Shown here in pieces: positions 22,621-35,000 of a stretch of DNA of 64,000 bases. The DNA lies in the NCBI GenBank assembly GCA_019916065.1, contig CM034233.1:12543573-12607572 (forward strand), given 5' to 3'. The notes beneath the pieces are model-generated. The model saw only the letters and a list, made by a program, of their open reading frames with translations. It searched no databases and was not told the origin of the DNA. The position numbers were made by a program, and so were the translations under genes. The DNA comes from Vitellaria paradoxa. Its lineage: Eukaryota > Streptophyta > Magnoliopsida > Ericales > Sapotaceae. The first letter of the stretch is position 1; each line of letters opens with the position of its first letter.

Positions 22621-23329
22621 TATTGTGGTGTATTGAACTTTATTATTCCAAAGGCATTTTACCAAATTAATTAAATTTAACAGATTAAAAAATTCACTAG
22701 AATTGCAAAAATAGAAGAATTTTATACAAATTATATAAAAAATAGAATAATACTTATAATTTAACCCGAAGGACCTCGAATTGTTCCTTAAAAAAAAAAA
22801 AAAAAAAAAAAACTCGAATTAAATTGGCTTATCTGTTGAATAGACACAAAGGCAAAGAAGGCGTGGACGAACCTAACTCCCAACCGTAAATGAGACGAGC
22901 GATTCAGCCAAACTCATTAATGCCCGCTAATTTTATTAAATTCCGTTATATGATTGAGATTGGCCCCGACGCACAATTCATGAAGTTTGCATAAAGAGAA
23001 TCGAACGCGCGCGCACACTGGTCAAATCATCCACTGTATAGCCTGAACAATCTTGGTGAATGATTAACTTTCTCATCATCATCTTCTTCTTCTTCTTCTT
23101 CAGCAGCCATCATAAACCAAATAACTCTCGGTCAAACCCACAAAAAAAGAGAGAGAATACCCAAAAACTATCTGATTATTCCTTCTTGATCACTTTTGCA
23201 AACTTTCGTTTTCTGGGTTTTCCTTCTGGGGTTTCAGTTCATGGGCCCTCAACTGAGTCAAGAGTAGATACAGACAAGAGAGAGGGAAAGTTGGATTTGA
23301 GTTTCTATTAACAGTTATTGAATGGTTTT

Positions 23330-23368
<39 letters not shown>

Positions 23369-24238
23369 GTAGACAGAAAGTGGGGAGGTGGTAGCTGGGA
23401 ACTACGACAAGAAGAGGATTAGCGGAAGGGGGGCAGGTGCCACCACGTGCCTGCTCTCATTAAAACCCAGTTGATGCTTCCATTAGAACCCCCCCAAAAG
23501 ACTAAACTAAACCAAGCCCACCGCCACCACCCTCCCACCTGCGCCTGCACGGCGTTTCAGACTTGCGAATACCACTTTCAGGGTTCTGTTATTGATTCGT
23601 ATTTGCTTCGAGGAAACTAATCAGATTGAAAGAATTTTATCTCAGCTCCAAAGGTTGAAGCTTCCTCTGTTGTTCTTCTCCACGGTCAGCCACCCAATCC
23701 TTTGATTCCAATTTGGCCTCATTTCTGTTTCAGTTTCAGTTGTGTTTGCTCATCTTGGCTTGATTGGGGTATTGGTATCTTATTTATTTATTTTTTTTTT
23801 TATTGTGCTCTTTTTTGATCGGTTTGGTTTTGGTTACAAAGTGGCTTTTTTTTTTTTTGAAGTAACAACATGTTTATGGAAAACCCAATTCACAATTGAC
23901 GACTTTCGAAGTGTGTTCTGTTGTGCGATACAATTGATCAATGAATTGAATAGTGAGAGAATAATTCTTTATTTCACAAGTTATGTTAGAAGAAGACCCA
24001 ATTCAGAATTTGACCAACTTTTCATGTATTGTTCTTTTTCATAGGAGTGTTGAGCAATTAATTAATTCAATAGCAGGAACATAATTCTCACGTCTCAAAG
24101 TTGCACTTTTTGAGATACAAGATGTTACTGATTGCTCAATTCTGCATTTTGTTGATTTTTTTTTAATTTTTATGTATACAATTTGTCAATAATATTCAAT
24201 CCAGTCTCCTATGATTACTTGGATTCAGGGGTTACAAT
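22621..24238 (+). other. Promoter and 5' untranslated region of ACC1
   Basis: Leads into the ACC1 start. A (GA) microsatellite lies at 23333-23361 and a CT/GA-rich, moderately GC-rich belt at 23380-23700 is the likely promoter and first untranslated exon. A splice acceptor (ttggattcag, ending at 24228) sits 10 nt before the ATG, so the coding start is probably preceded by a 5'UTR intron of about 0.5 kb. The donor and transcription start were not fixed. Confidence 0.55.
23333..23361 (+). repeat. GA microsatellite upstream of ACC1
   Basis: About 14 GA dinucleotides in the presumed promoter or leader. Similar GA tracts are common in plant leaders. Confidence 0.85.
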
Positions 24239-27200
24239 ATGTTGGAAGCCCGAAGGAGTTCACTAATGGTGGGTGTAGGCCGTGGGAGTAATGGGTGCAT
24301 AAATGGAGCAATTCCATTAAGGTCCCCTACTGCAGTATCTGAAGTGGATGCATTTTGTTTTGCCCTTGGGGGAAAGAAGCCAATACGCAGTATCTTAATA
24401 TCAAACAATGGAATGGCAGCTGTCAAGTTTATGCGTAGCATAAGGACATGGGCTTATGAAACAACTGGTACAGAGAAGGCAATATTGTTGGTGGCCATGG
24501 CTACCCCGGAGGACATGAGAATCAATGCAGAGCACATTAGAATTGCTGATCAGTTTGTAGAAGTCCCTGGTGGAACAAACAATAATAACTATGCCAATGT
24601 ACAACTCATTGTTGAGGTGCATAAATTCGTTTCTGTTACATGTGTGCACTTTCAACTTTTTTTATGTTGATTTAGATTTTAGAAGAAGTTTTAACACTAA
24701 GGAGAGTTAATTCGTGGTCACCCAGATGGCGGAGATGACGCATGTTGATGCAGTTTGGCCTGGTTGGGGTCATGCCTCCGAAAACCCTGAACTGCCAGAT
24801 GCACTGAATGCAAAGGGAATCATATTTCTTGGACCGCCAGCCACATCTATGGCGGCACTGGGAGATAAAGTTGGCTCATCATTGATTGCTCAAGCAGCTG
24901 AAGTCCCCACACTTCCATGGAGTGGTTCTCACGTAAATTTTTCTGCTCACAAATTTTCCTTATTTTACTCTTGAAGCCCTCATCTAAAATCTATTACATT
25001 AAACATTTATGTTTAGGTAAAAATTCCATCAGAAAGCTGTGTGGATGCTATTCCGGAGGATGTATATCGCAAAGCATGTGTTTACACTACTGAAGAAGCA
25101 ATTGCTAGTTGTCAAGCAGTGGGCTACCCTGCAATGATAAAGGCATCTTGGGGTGGCGGTGGTAAAGGCATAAGAAAGGTTTGGTCCACACACTACTAGT
25201 GGTGTAGTCTCACTGTTGACAATGTTTCCCTTGTCAACAAATTAACTTCTAGCTAATGCTGCGGCAAATTTTCCATTTCTAATGCTCATCGCTATGCTAA
25301 TTGTTGATTGAAATGAGAGCGGGAAAGTGACTTATCTTGTTGTGGATTCATTGTTCCCTCTGCTTATCTTCTTACCGAATTAAACTAAACATGCTATTAT
25401 TGGAACTTTCTAGGTTCATAATGATGATGAAGTCAAGGCATTATTCAAGCAAGTCCAGGGTGAAGTTCCTGGCTCGCCTATATTTATAATGAAGGTTGCT
25501 TCTCAGGTACGATTGTCTATCGCATTCAGACCTGAACTAGGTAGTTCTGAATTACTTCTTTCTAAGACATGCACAGTAATTACTTGACATTTGGTTTCTT
25601 GGAAGTAGAGCCGACATCTAGAAGTCCAGTTGCTCTGTGATCAATATGGTAATGTTGCAGCTTTGCATAGTCGCGACTGCAGTGTTCAGAGGCGACACCA
25701 AAAGGTAATTGTACCTTCTTATGCTAATTTTGCATTTATGAAACTTTTTCTCATCGCAGATAAATGGGGTTATTTTCTTACATCTCATGTGTACACAAAA
25801 ATAAGAGTTCGGTCCTTTCTTAACAGTTCTATGATACTTTATTTTTGTTTTTTATTGAATAATAAAAATTGCTTGCAATAATCTTCGGCCGGATGCTATC
25901 ACTAAAGTTAGTCATATATGTTTATTTCCATACTTACTAATCCAATTAAAAAATTATGTTTCACAAAACAGATAATTGAGGAAGGTCCTATTACAGTAGC
26001 TCCTCTAGAAACAGTGAAAAAGCTGGAGCAGGCAGCTCGAAGGTTAGCCAAATGTGTGAACTATGTTGGAGCTGCTACTGTTGAGTATTTGTACAGTATG
26101 GAAACTGGGGAGTACTATTTCTTAGAGCTTAACCCTCGGTTGCAGGTTTGTTACACTGCTTTCATTGTTAAAGCTGCTCCATATCGTATTTACTTTGCCG
26201 TTCTTCTTGTTTTGTATTCATATAATGTTTTCTTATTTTTATGTTTATTTATTGCCATTGCAAATGGTGGATTCACCCATTGGGTGGTTCTGCTAATTGG
26301 CTGCCTTCTTAAGACAAGTTGAGCACCTTAATTGTGTTTATATCCATGTTGACGTGGTCACCTGATAAGGATATAGAAGTTTCATATGGTTTCTTTTTTA
26401 GGAAAATTATCCTTTCATGTGTTGAAAACCATTCAATATTAACATTACTCTTGCTAGAATAAGCAGCACATAATCAATTAAGCAGGCTCCCCATGCGCAC
26501 TTGATGATTAGTTACACACAGAAAGCCTTATATGGCTAAAGGTTGATCCAGTTTTGGTTTGATTCTATTGAAAATGATTTATGCGTGGATAGATCATGAA
26601 CCAATCCTTTTTTTAGATGCACTGTTGTTATAACAAATCTCTTGCAATTACTTCGATTTAGGTGGAGCACCCTGTCACAGAGTGGATAGCTGAAATAAAT
26701 CTGCCAGCAGCTCAGGTTGCAGTTGGGATGGGGATTCCTCTCTGGCAGATACCTGGTATGACTTCACCAGATTTCAATTTATTCTTTTAAGCCTCCATAA
26801 TTTTATTTGTCATTCATGTTAATTTTCTATTCCTCTTGAACTAGAAATAAGGCGCTTTTATGGAATGGTACATGGTGGAGGGTATGATGCTTGGAGAAAA
26901 ACATCTGTTGTTGCCTCCCCATTTGACTTTGACAAGGCAGAATCTACTAGGCCAAAAGGTCATTGTGTGGCTGTGCGTGTAACAAGTGAGGATCCAGATG
27001 ATGGTTTTAAGCCTACTAGTGGGAAAGTACAGGTTAGAATTCCCAGGATAGTAATCAATCTCACTTTTATTACCTTTACTTATTTGTTCTTTTGGGTTTC
27101 GTGGCAAACATTTAGTGAGCCATTTGGTTATTGACAGGAGCTGAGTTTTAAAAGCAAGCCAAATGCATGGGCATACTTCTCTGTTAAGGTATATATTTCA

Positions 27201-28973
27201 CCATAATGCCATAGAGTGGACACACTTTGATAGTGATTAGTGGCTGACCAGACATCAATGCTTTGCAGTCTGGAGGAGGCATTCATGAATTCTCAGATTC
27301 TCAGTTTGGTAAGTTGTTCAGACACATAATAAGCTTGTTAAATCCTATGACTGGACACAACTTGATGAGAAACTGAAACTGGCTTGTTTTTTGAGTTATG
27401 TCAAGGGCGTTAATCAAAAGTGAAATAGGTCAGTATAAATGGCTTTGAGACTTCCTGTGATTGACACTCAAAGCTCTGCTTAAACTGTCACTGGTCTGAG
27501 TAGGGCTTCATGCTGAAAGAACACTAGTCCATGCTTCTTTTTTTTTTTTTTTTTAATATTTTTGGAGAATCCTTAGAGATTCTTCATGGCTTATCCAAAA
27601 TACTCTGCTAAATTTTTAGTGCAGTTGCATTTTAAACACACAACATACTCTTGCTCCATCAGATGCATTAGTCCTGTCCACAAGTAACTTTCAGTTTTCT
27701 TCTTAATTTACATCGATAGATCAAAATTTTCACTCTGTTTTCTTCATGTTTCACTATCCAAATTATCGTTTTTAAATGTCTTTATCATATTTTGCAGTGT
27801 CTCTGTTTCATATTCTGGTTCTGCTCACGTACATTATTCAATAATGTTAGCCCGATAAACTAAGACATAACATGATCTTATTTTTGTAGCATACATTAAC
27901 TCTTCAAAGAATCTCCTTCCTAAAGCTTTTCTTATAACAATCGAGTACAAGTTTAACTTTGTTACACCCTTGTATAGCTATATTATGGCATACCATTGTC
28001 TCTCTTGGATGGTCTCTCGTATATTTGTTTTACTTTCTTTTTTACTTTTATGGCTCAATAATGTCTCATGCATGTTTTCTCATATATTTTGATTATCTAT
28101 ATTTATATTTGAAGACAAGTTGTTCTCCTATGAACTTTTTAAACAGTTGTATTCTAGGTGTACATATGATTCTATAAATCATGACTGTTAACTCAAAATG
28201 AATAAACCTTACTTCAGGTCATGTTTTTGCCTTTGGAGAATCCAGAGCCCTAGCAATTGCAAACATGGTTCTTGGGCTGAAGGAAATTCAAATTCGGGGA
28301 GAAATTCGTACAAATGTTGATTACACCATTGATCTATTACATGTAAGTTTTTTGATTTTGATGATGCATCTGGGCATTCTTAGTTCCCTGTTCTAATTTT
28401 ATTTCTTTTTCAGATGTATAAATTGAGAATGTAAAACATTTTTGCAGGCTTCAGATTACAAGGACAATAAAATACATACAGGCTGGTTGGATAGTAGAAT
28501 AGCAATGCGAGTTAGAGCAGAAAGGCCACCTTGGTATCTCTCTGTGGTTGGAGGGGCTCTTTATGTAAGTTTACCTATTGTATAATAGTTTTAGGCTTCT
28601 GATGATTGTATGGTGGAGTTTGCTTTTAGCTAACTTTATTTGCCACTGATTTTCTTCTTTCCCTTATTTGCCAACTGTAGAAAGCATCTGCTAGCAGTGC
28701 AGCTATGGTTTCAGAATACATTGGTTATCTTGAAAAAGGGCAAATCCCTCCTAAGGTGCCGTGCTTTAGCTACCTGTTTTACAACCTGATTTTAGATTCT
28801 CTTTCCTTTTTCTTCTGAAATTTAATATATCAATTAATATTCCCCATTTGCAGCACATATCACTCGTCAACTCTAGAGTTTCCTTGAATATTGAAGGAAG
28901 CAAATATATAGTAAGTTTTCTATGAGATATCAATGCTACTTGATTAGAGGGATCCATGTTTAATAGTGTGGAG

Positions 28974-29006
<33 letters not shown>

Positions 29007-32000
29007 TTTTCTTTTTTATTCTTTAGTTCTTTTTTAGTTTTTTGGATTTTTGGTCAGGAGGCTGTTTAATAGGTCACTAATATTACGAAGGTTGTCCATA
29101 GATTGATATGGTGAGGGGAGGACCAGGAAGTTATAGATTGAGAATGAATGAGTCAGAGATTGAGGCAGAAATACATACTCTACGCGATGGAGGTTTATTG
29201 ATGCAGGCAAGCACTTATCTCTTGTTTATGATTGTACTAAAGTTTGTAGATTCATGGGTTGGTATTGCATTATGGTCATATACCAGTTAAATCATGAATA
29301 ATGTGTGGAATTTGAAAAAATTGTATATCTCATGACAATTACAAAGAAAATTTTGATTGGTCCCTTGTCATAGTTGGATGGAAACAGCCATGTTATTTAT
29401 GCGGAGGAAGAAGCTGCGGGAACACGCCTTCTCATTGATGGAAGGACTTGTTTGCTTCAGGTAAGGACTATATTTTCTTTTCCAGTGCTTAATTGTATGT
29501 ATGTTGGCTGAGAATTTTTAGTAACTTGTCTTTTTTGTATCCAGAATGATCATGATCCATCCAAGTTAGTGGCAGAGACTCCATGCAAGCTACTAAGGTA
29601 TTTGGTCTTGGATGGTAGTCGTGTTGATGCTGACACACCTTATGCAGAGGTTGAGGTTATGAAGATGTGTATGCCACTTCTTTCACCTGCTTCTGGGGTT
29701 ATCCAGTTTAAGATGTCCGAAGGTCAACCAATGCAGGTAAATCACATCTTAAATTGGAAGTTTTGGTTTTGTGTTCTCGTGGGTAATTTAGAACCACGTC
29801 TGCTGTAGGCTGGTGAGCTTATAGCGAGCCTTGATCTTGATGATCCATCGGCTGTGAGAAAAGCAGAACCTTTCCACGGAAGCTTTCCAATCCTGGGGCC
29901 TCCAACTGCAATATCTGGAAAAGTTCACCAGAGGTGTGCCGCAAGTTTGAATGCAGCCCGGATGATCCTTGCAGGATATGATCATAACATTGATGAAGTA
30001 AGTATACCTAGGCTCTAGCCTGCTAGAAGCTCAAATGCTAGAATTTTGTAGTAGCATGGTGATTTTTTTTTTTTGGTAAGTAAAGCATGGTGATTAGCTT
30101 TCAATGTTTTATTAAGTTGGTTATAATAGCCAAGTAAACATAAGAAAACTATCTTTGATTACAACTTGTGGAATTAATCATTGTCTATTAACTTTTCAAA
30201 ACTTGATCTTCTTCATCAAAGAATTTCAAATCTCAGGTTGTGCAAAACTTGCTCAGTTGTCTTGACAATCCTGAGCTCCCTTTCCTTCAATGGCAAGAGT
30301 GTTTGTCTGTTCTGGCAACCCGCCTTCCTAAAGATCTCAAATATGAGGTAAATGCATTGGTTCCTTTGTTGTTTTACACATAAACAGTAGCTTTATACTC
30401 ATATTCGTATCTGATTTTTGTAAAATTATGTTTTTGTTCAGCTGGAATCAAAATATAAATCCTATGAAGGTAACTCAAGCTTACAAAATTTTGAATTCCC
30501 TGCCAAAATATTGCAGGGTGTGCTTGAGGTCTGTTTCCTAATTCAAACTCTTCATTTTCTATAACTGTTCTTCTTTGAATAATAATTCACTTACATGGTA
30601 TGTGCTTTCCTGCTGCAGTCCCATCTAATTTCTTGCCCCGAGAAAGAAAAAGGAGCCCAAGAAAGGCTTGTTGAACCTTTGATGAATCTTGTTAAGTCTT
30701 ACGAAGGTGGAAGAGAGAGTCATGCCCGTGTTATTGTTCAGGCCCTTTTTGAGGAGTATTTATCTGTTGAGGAATTATTTAGCGACAACATCCAAGTAAG
30801 CTTTATCTGGGATCACACAACTATTTTTAACAATGGCAAGATTTTTGTCCTCTTTACCCCCCCCCCCAAAAAAAAAAAATAAATAAATAATTAAATATAC
30901 AAAAACAAAAGCTAAACAACCTGCTGAGGAAAGGATTTAGTTATCCCTGAGCAGGAATGTAAGTTTTGTTTAATCTGTTATTTATTACAATGCTGCTTGT
31001 CCTCATTCCTGTCAGATCTTTCAACCTACCAGTTTCATTGGCACTAGATTTATCTGACTTGATTAGATCAGTTTTGGACATGTCCTATTCTGGCACTGCT
31101 TATCTACAAAAAAAGGACTCTCCTACATTCTCCATGAATTGGATATGATGCTTTTTTTTTTTTTTTTGGCTAGGTCATGAATTGGATATGTTATATCGTT
31201 GATTGCTGAACAATCTTTAATATTATCTTGAACAATGTTAGAACCAAAATAGTTAATCAGGGAACATTGTCTAAAACAATGCCAGTAGTTGGCTAATTGC
31301 TCCAAATTTTGTTCCTTTGTGCTCTAATTCAATCTGATATGATAGGAGTACATTGTAGAAGCCAAACCTATAAGAAATTTTGGGGGTGGCTGGCCAATTC
31401 AATGTGGTTTTATTTTTGATTGATTTATGGGCTTGTTTGATTCTGATGTACATTTTGGTCCACAGGCTGATGTAATTGAACGTCTTCGACTTCAACATAA
31501 GAAAGATCTTTTGAAAGTTGTGGATATTGTGCTTTCTCATCAGGTATATACAGCGCAGACAAACTTAGATTTCAGATGTACTCAGCTGGCTTACTTTTTT
31601 TTTTTTTAGTTCAAATACAAAGTATTTTTCACTGGCATCATTTACGCTTGTGGGTTGTCAGGGTGTCAAGGGTAAGAATAAGCTTATACTACGACTCATG
31701 GAACAATTGGTGTACCCTAATCCTGCTGCATACAGGGACAAACTGATCCGATTCTCTGGACTCAACCATACAAATTATTCTGAGGTTAGAATTCCATTGA
31801 ATTGTTATTTTTCCCCTTTTTCTCTGACTTGTAAGTACTTTTTTCTCAAATAATTTTTATTAATAATTCGTTAAACTCAAGTTCTAAATCCCATTTTTTT
31901 TCTCTCTCTCAGTTGGCGCTGAAGGCAAGTCAACTGCTAGAACAGACGAAACTAAGTGAACTCCGATCCAGCATAGCAAGGAGTCTGTCTGAACTAGAGA

Positions 32001-35000
32001 TGTTTACCGAAGATGGTGAAAATATGGATACTCCTAAGAGGAAAATGGCTATTAATGAACGAATGGAGGATCTTGTCAATGCTCCTTTAGCAGTTGAAGA
32101 TGCCCTTGTGGGACTTTTTGATCACAGTGATCACACCCTTCAGAGGCGGGTTGTTGAGACTTATGTTCGTAGATTATACCAGGTACTATTATTTGAATCC
32201 TCAATTCATCTGCTTATCTTGTCACAACGAGACAATATTTGTCTAACACTTTCTACATCATCAGCCCTACCTTCTAAAGGGCAGTGTCAGGATGCAATGG
32301 CACAGATCCGGTCTTATTGCTACATGGGAGTTCTTGGAAGAGCATACTGAAAGAAAGAATGGGTCTGAAAATCAAATATCTGACAAAACAATAGTCGAGA
32401 AACGTTCTGAGAGGAAATGGGGAGCCATGGTCATCATCAAAACTCTTCATTTTTTGCCAACAGTGATAAATGCCGCATTGAGGGAAACAACTCATAATAC
32501 ACGTGACACCTTGTCCAATGACTCTACTGAGTCACCTACCCACGGTAATATGATGCATATTGCACTGGTGGGCATCAACAACCAGATGAGTTTGCTCCAG
32601 GACAGGTATGCAAAACATGCCTGTTTCCCTTTTACTTCCATAATTGTATTGCACTTGGAATGGCTCCTTCTAGCTTAAATAATTTTTTTCCTTATGGCAT
32701 ATAGGAAATCTCTTTAGAGTCTAGACGTACCACTTTTGTTAATCATCATTTGATGAGAAGACTCCATTCCAGTTGCCCAACCTTGGAAAGTCCATTTAGT
32801 GGGTGGAATATAACATGAATGAGACACTTACCAACTCCAACTCAAAAGCTTAACCCCATGAGTTAGGACCCATACCATGCTATACCCATCTCTTGTATTT
32901 TCAATATGGGACTCTTTTCTTTTTTTTTTTAATCTTTCACGTTTATGCCCAACACTCTTACCTCCACATGTGAATCTCTCTTCGCATTGTTGGGCTTCCC
33001 TTAAACAAAAGCTTTGTCACGCTCTTTTTTGTGTTTGTGGACTCTATAGGCTTTCTTCATACACACCACCTATGTGCACCTTCACCATGCTCAACTTCAA
33101 TCTTATAGGTCAATTTTTTCGGGTGTGCCAGGTGGGCTCCTTGCTCATACCATCCACTGTACCTGCCACCTGCAATTGCTCCATGGATTTTCATTGTGCA
33201 CCATTTAATGCACCAGCCAGCAACACACCAATCTCATGATTCATGTCTAAGATTTGACTCCTTGTGAGTCCCACGGGCTATGCACCAGCATTCCTGAACC
33301 CACTGCAACTGGGAATTGAACTCATTTATGCCTACTTGTCCCTGAGAGCAATGGATCCAGCCACATATCACCATATGGGCGCACAAAATGCCAATCTCTA
33401 ATACCAATTGTTGGGAGATCAACAATTTGGGCAGCCCATTTAGTGGGTGTAAATATAGTATGCACGAGACATTCTGTATTGACCACAAGCCCATCTCCTG
33501 TCATTCCAATGTGGGACTTTTTTTTGAAATCTCTCATGTATATACCAAACACCCCTTAGAGTGGCTTTTGCAGTTGCACATCCCTTGGGGAACTACAGTC
33601 GCTGAAGCATGATACTAAAGGTTGATGCACATTTTGTAGAACCATATAATATGATTCAAGATCTGATTAATATGTGTATTTGAGCTGTGTTTTGATTTGA
33701 ACTATTTATTACTTCAGAGATAAACATTATCTGAGTTTCACTTCTATTTCTTAACTAAATCATGAGCTACACACAATAATTGTTACTCAAGTTACAACTC
33801 TTACCCCTTCTTTAATGGTATCATCCTTTGGCTCTATGCAGTGGTGACGAGGATCAGGCTCAAGAGAGAATCTACAAGTTAGCCAAAATACTTAAAGAGA
33901 AAGAAGTAGGATCCAGTCTTCGGACTGCAGGTGTTGGTGTTATTAGCTGCATCATACAGAGGGATGAAGGGCGGACCCCTATGAGGCACTCCATTCATTG
34001 GTCAATGGAGAAGCTCCATTATGAGGAAGAGCCCCTATTACGCCACCTGGAACCCCCTTTGTCAATATATCTTGAATTGGTTTGTACTGTTTGCTTCTAG
34101 GGAAAAAAAAGTAGTATAAATTGATTTTGCTAGACACTTTGAGTTGATATTAAGTTCATTAACTTTTGTTCTAATCCAGGACAAGCTCAAAGGCTACGAA
34201 AATGTACAATACACTCCATCTCGGGACCGTCAATGGCACCTATACACCGTTGTGGACAAGCAGCCATTACCAATCCAGAGGATGTTTCTCAGAACCCTTG
34301 TAAGGCAGCCAACCTCAAACGAAGGGTTCATGGGGCCGAACATGGGAACAAATAGAACTCAATTGGCTGTGTCTTTTACTTCAAGGAGCATTTTGAGGTC
34401 CCTGGTGACTGCAATAGAGGAGTTGGAACTTCATGGTCATAACGCTACTATCAAATCTGACCATGCACATATGTATCTCTATATCTTACGAGAGCAACAA
34501 ATAGATGATCTTGTGTCGTATTCGAAGTAATTAAATCATACACTTGTTCCATGAATTTTGTCCTCTAAAATAAACTTGGTGAAATTATGTTAAAGCTGTC
34601 TTAAATTTGATATGGTTGCCAGGAAAGTTGAAATGGATGCTGGGCAAGAAGAAGCCACAGTTGTGACAATCTTGGAAGAGTTGGCATGTGAAATTCACAC
34701 GTTTATTGGTGTGAGAATGCATCGGCTCGGTGTTTGTGAGTGGGAAGTGAAGCTCTGGATGGCATCAGCCGGACAAGCCAGTGGTGCTTGGAGGATTGTA
34801 GTTGAGAATGTAACTGGTCACACCTGCACCGTGAATGTAAGTGTTTATAATATTTCTATTGTCAACAGCAGGGCCATCCACCAAGGGTTGCTTTTCATTT
34901 ACTGACATTATGAAGGTTGGTTCTTGAAATTGGAAACTAAAGTGACTAGAGGCAAATAAAGGCATCGGCCCATATGTACACTTGAATGCTAGATTATGGC

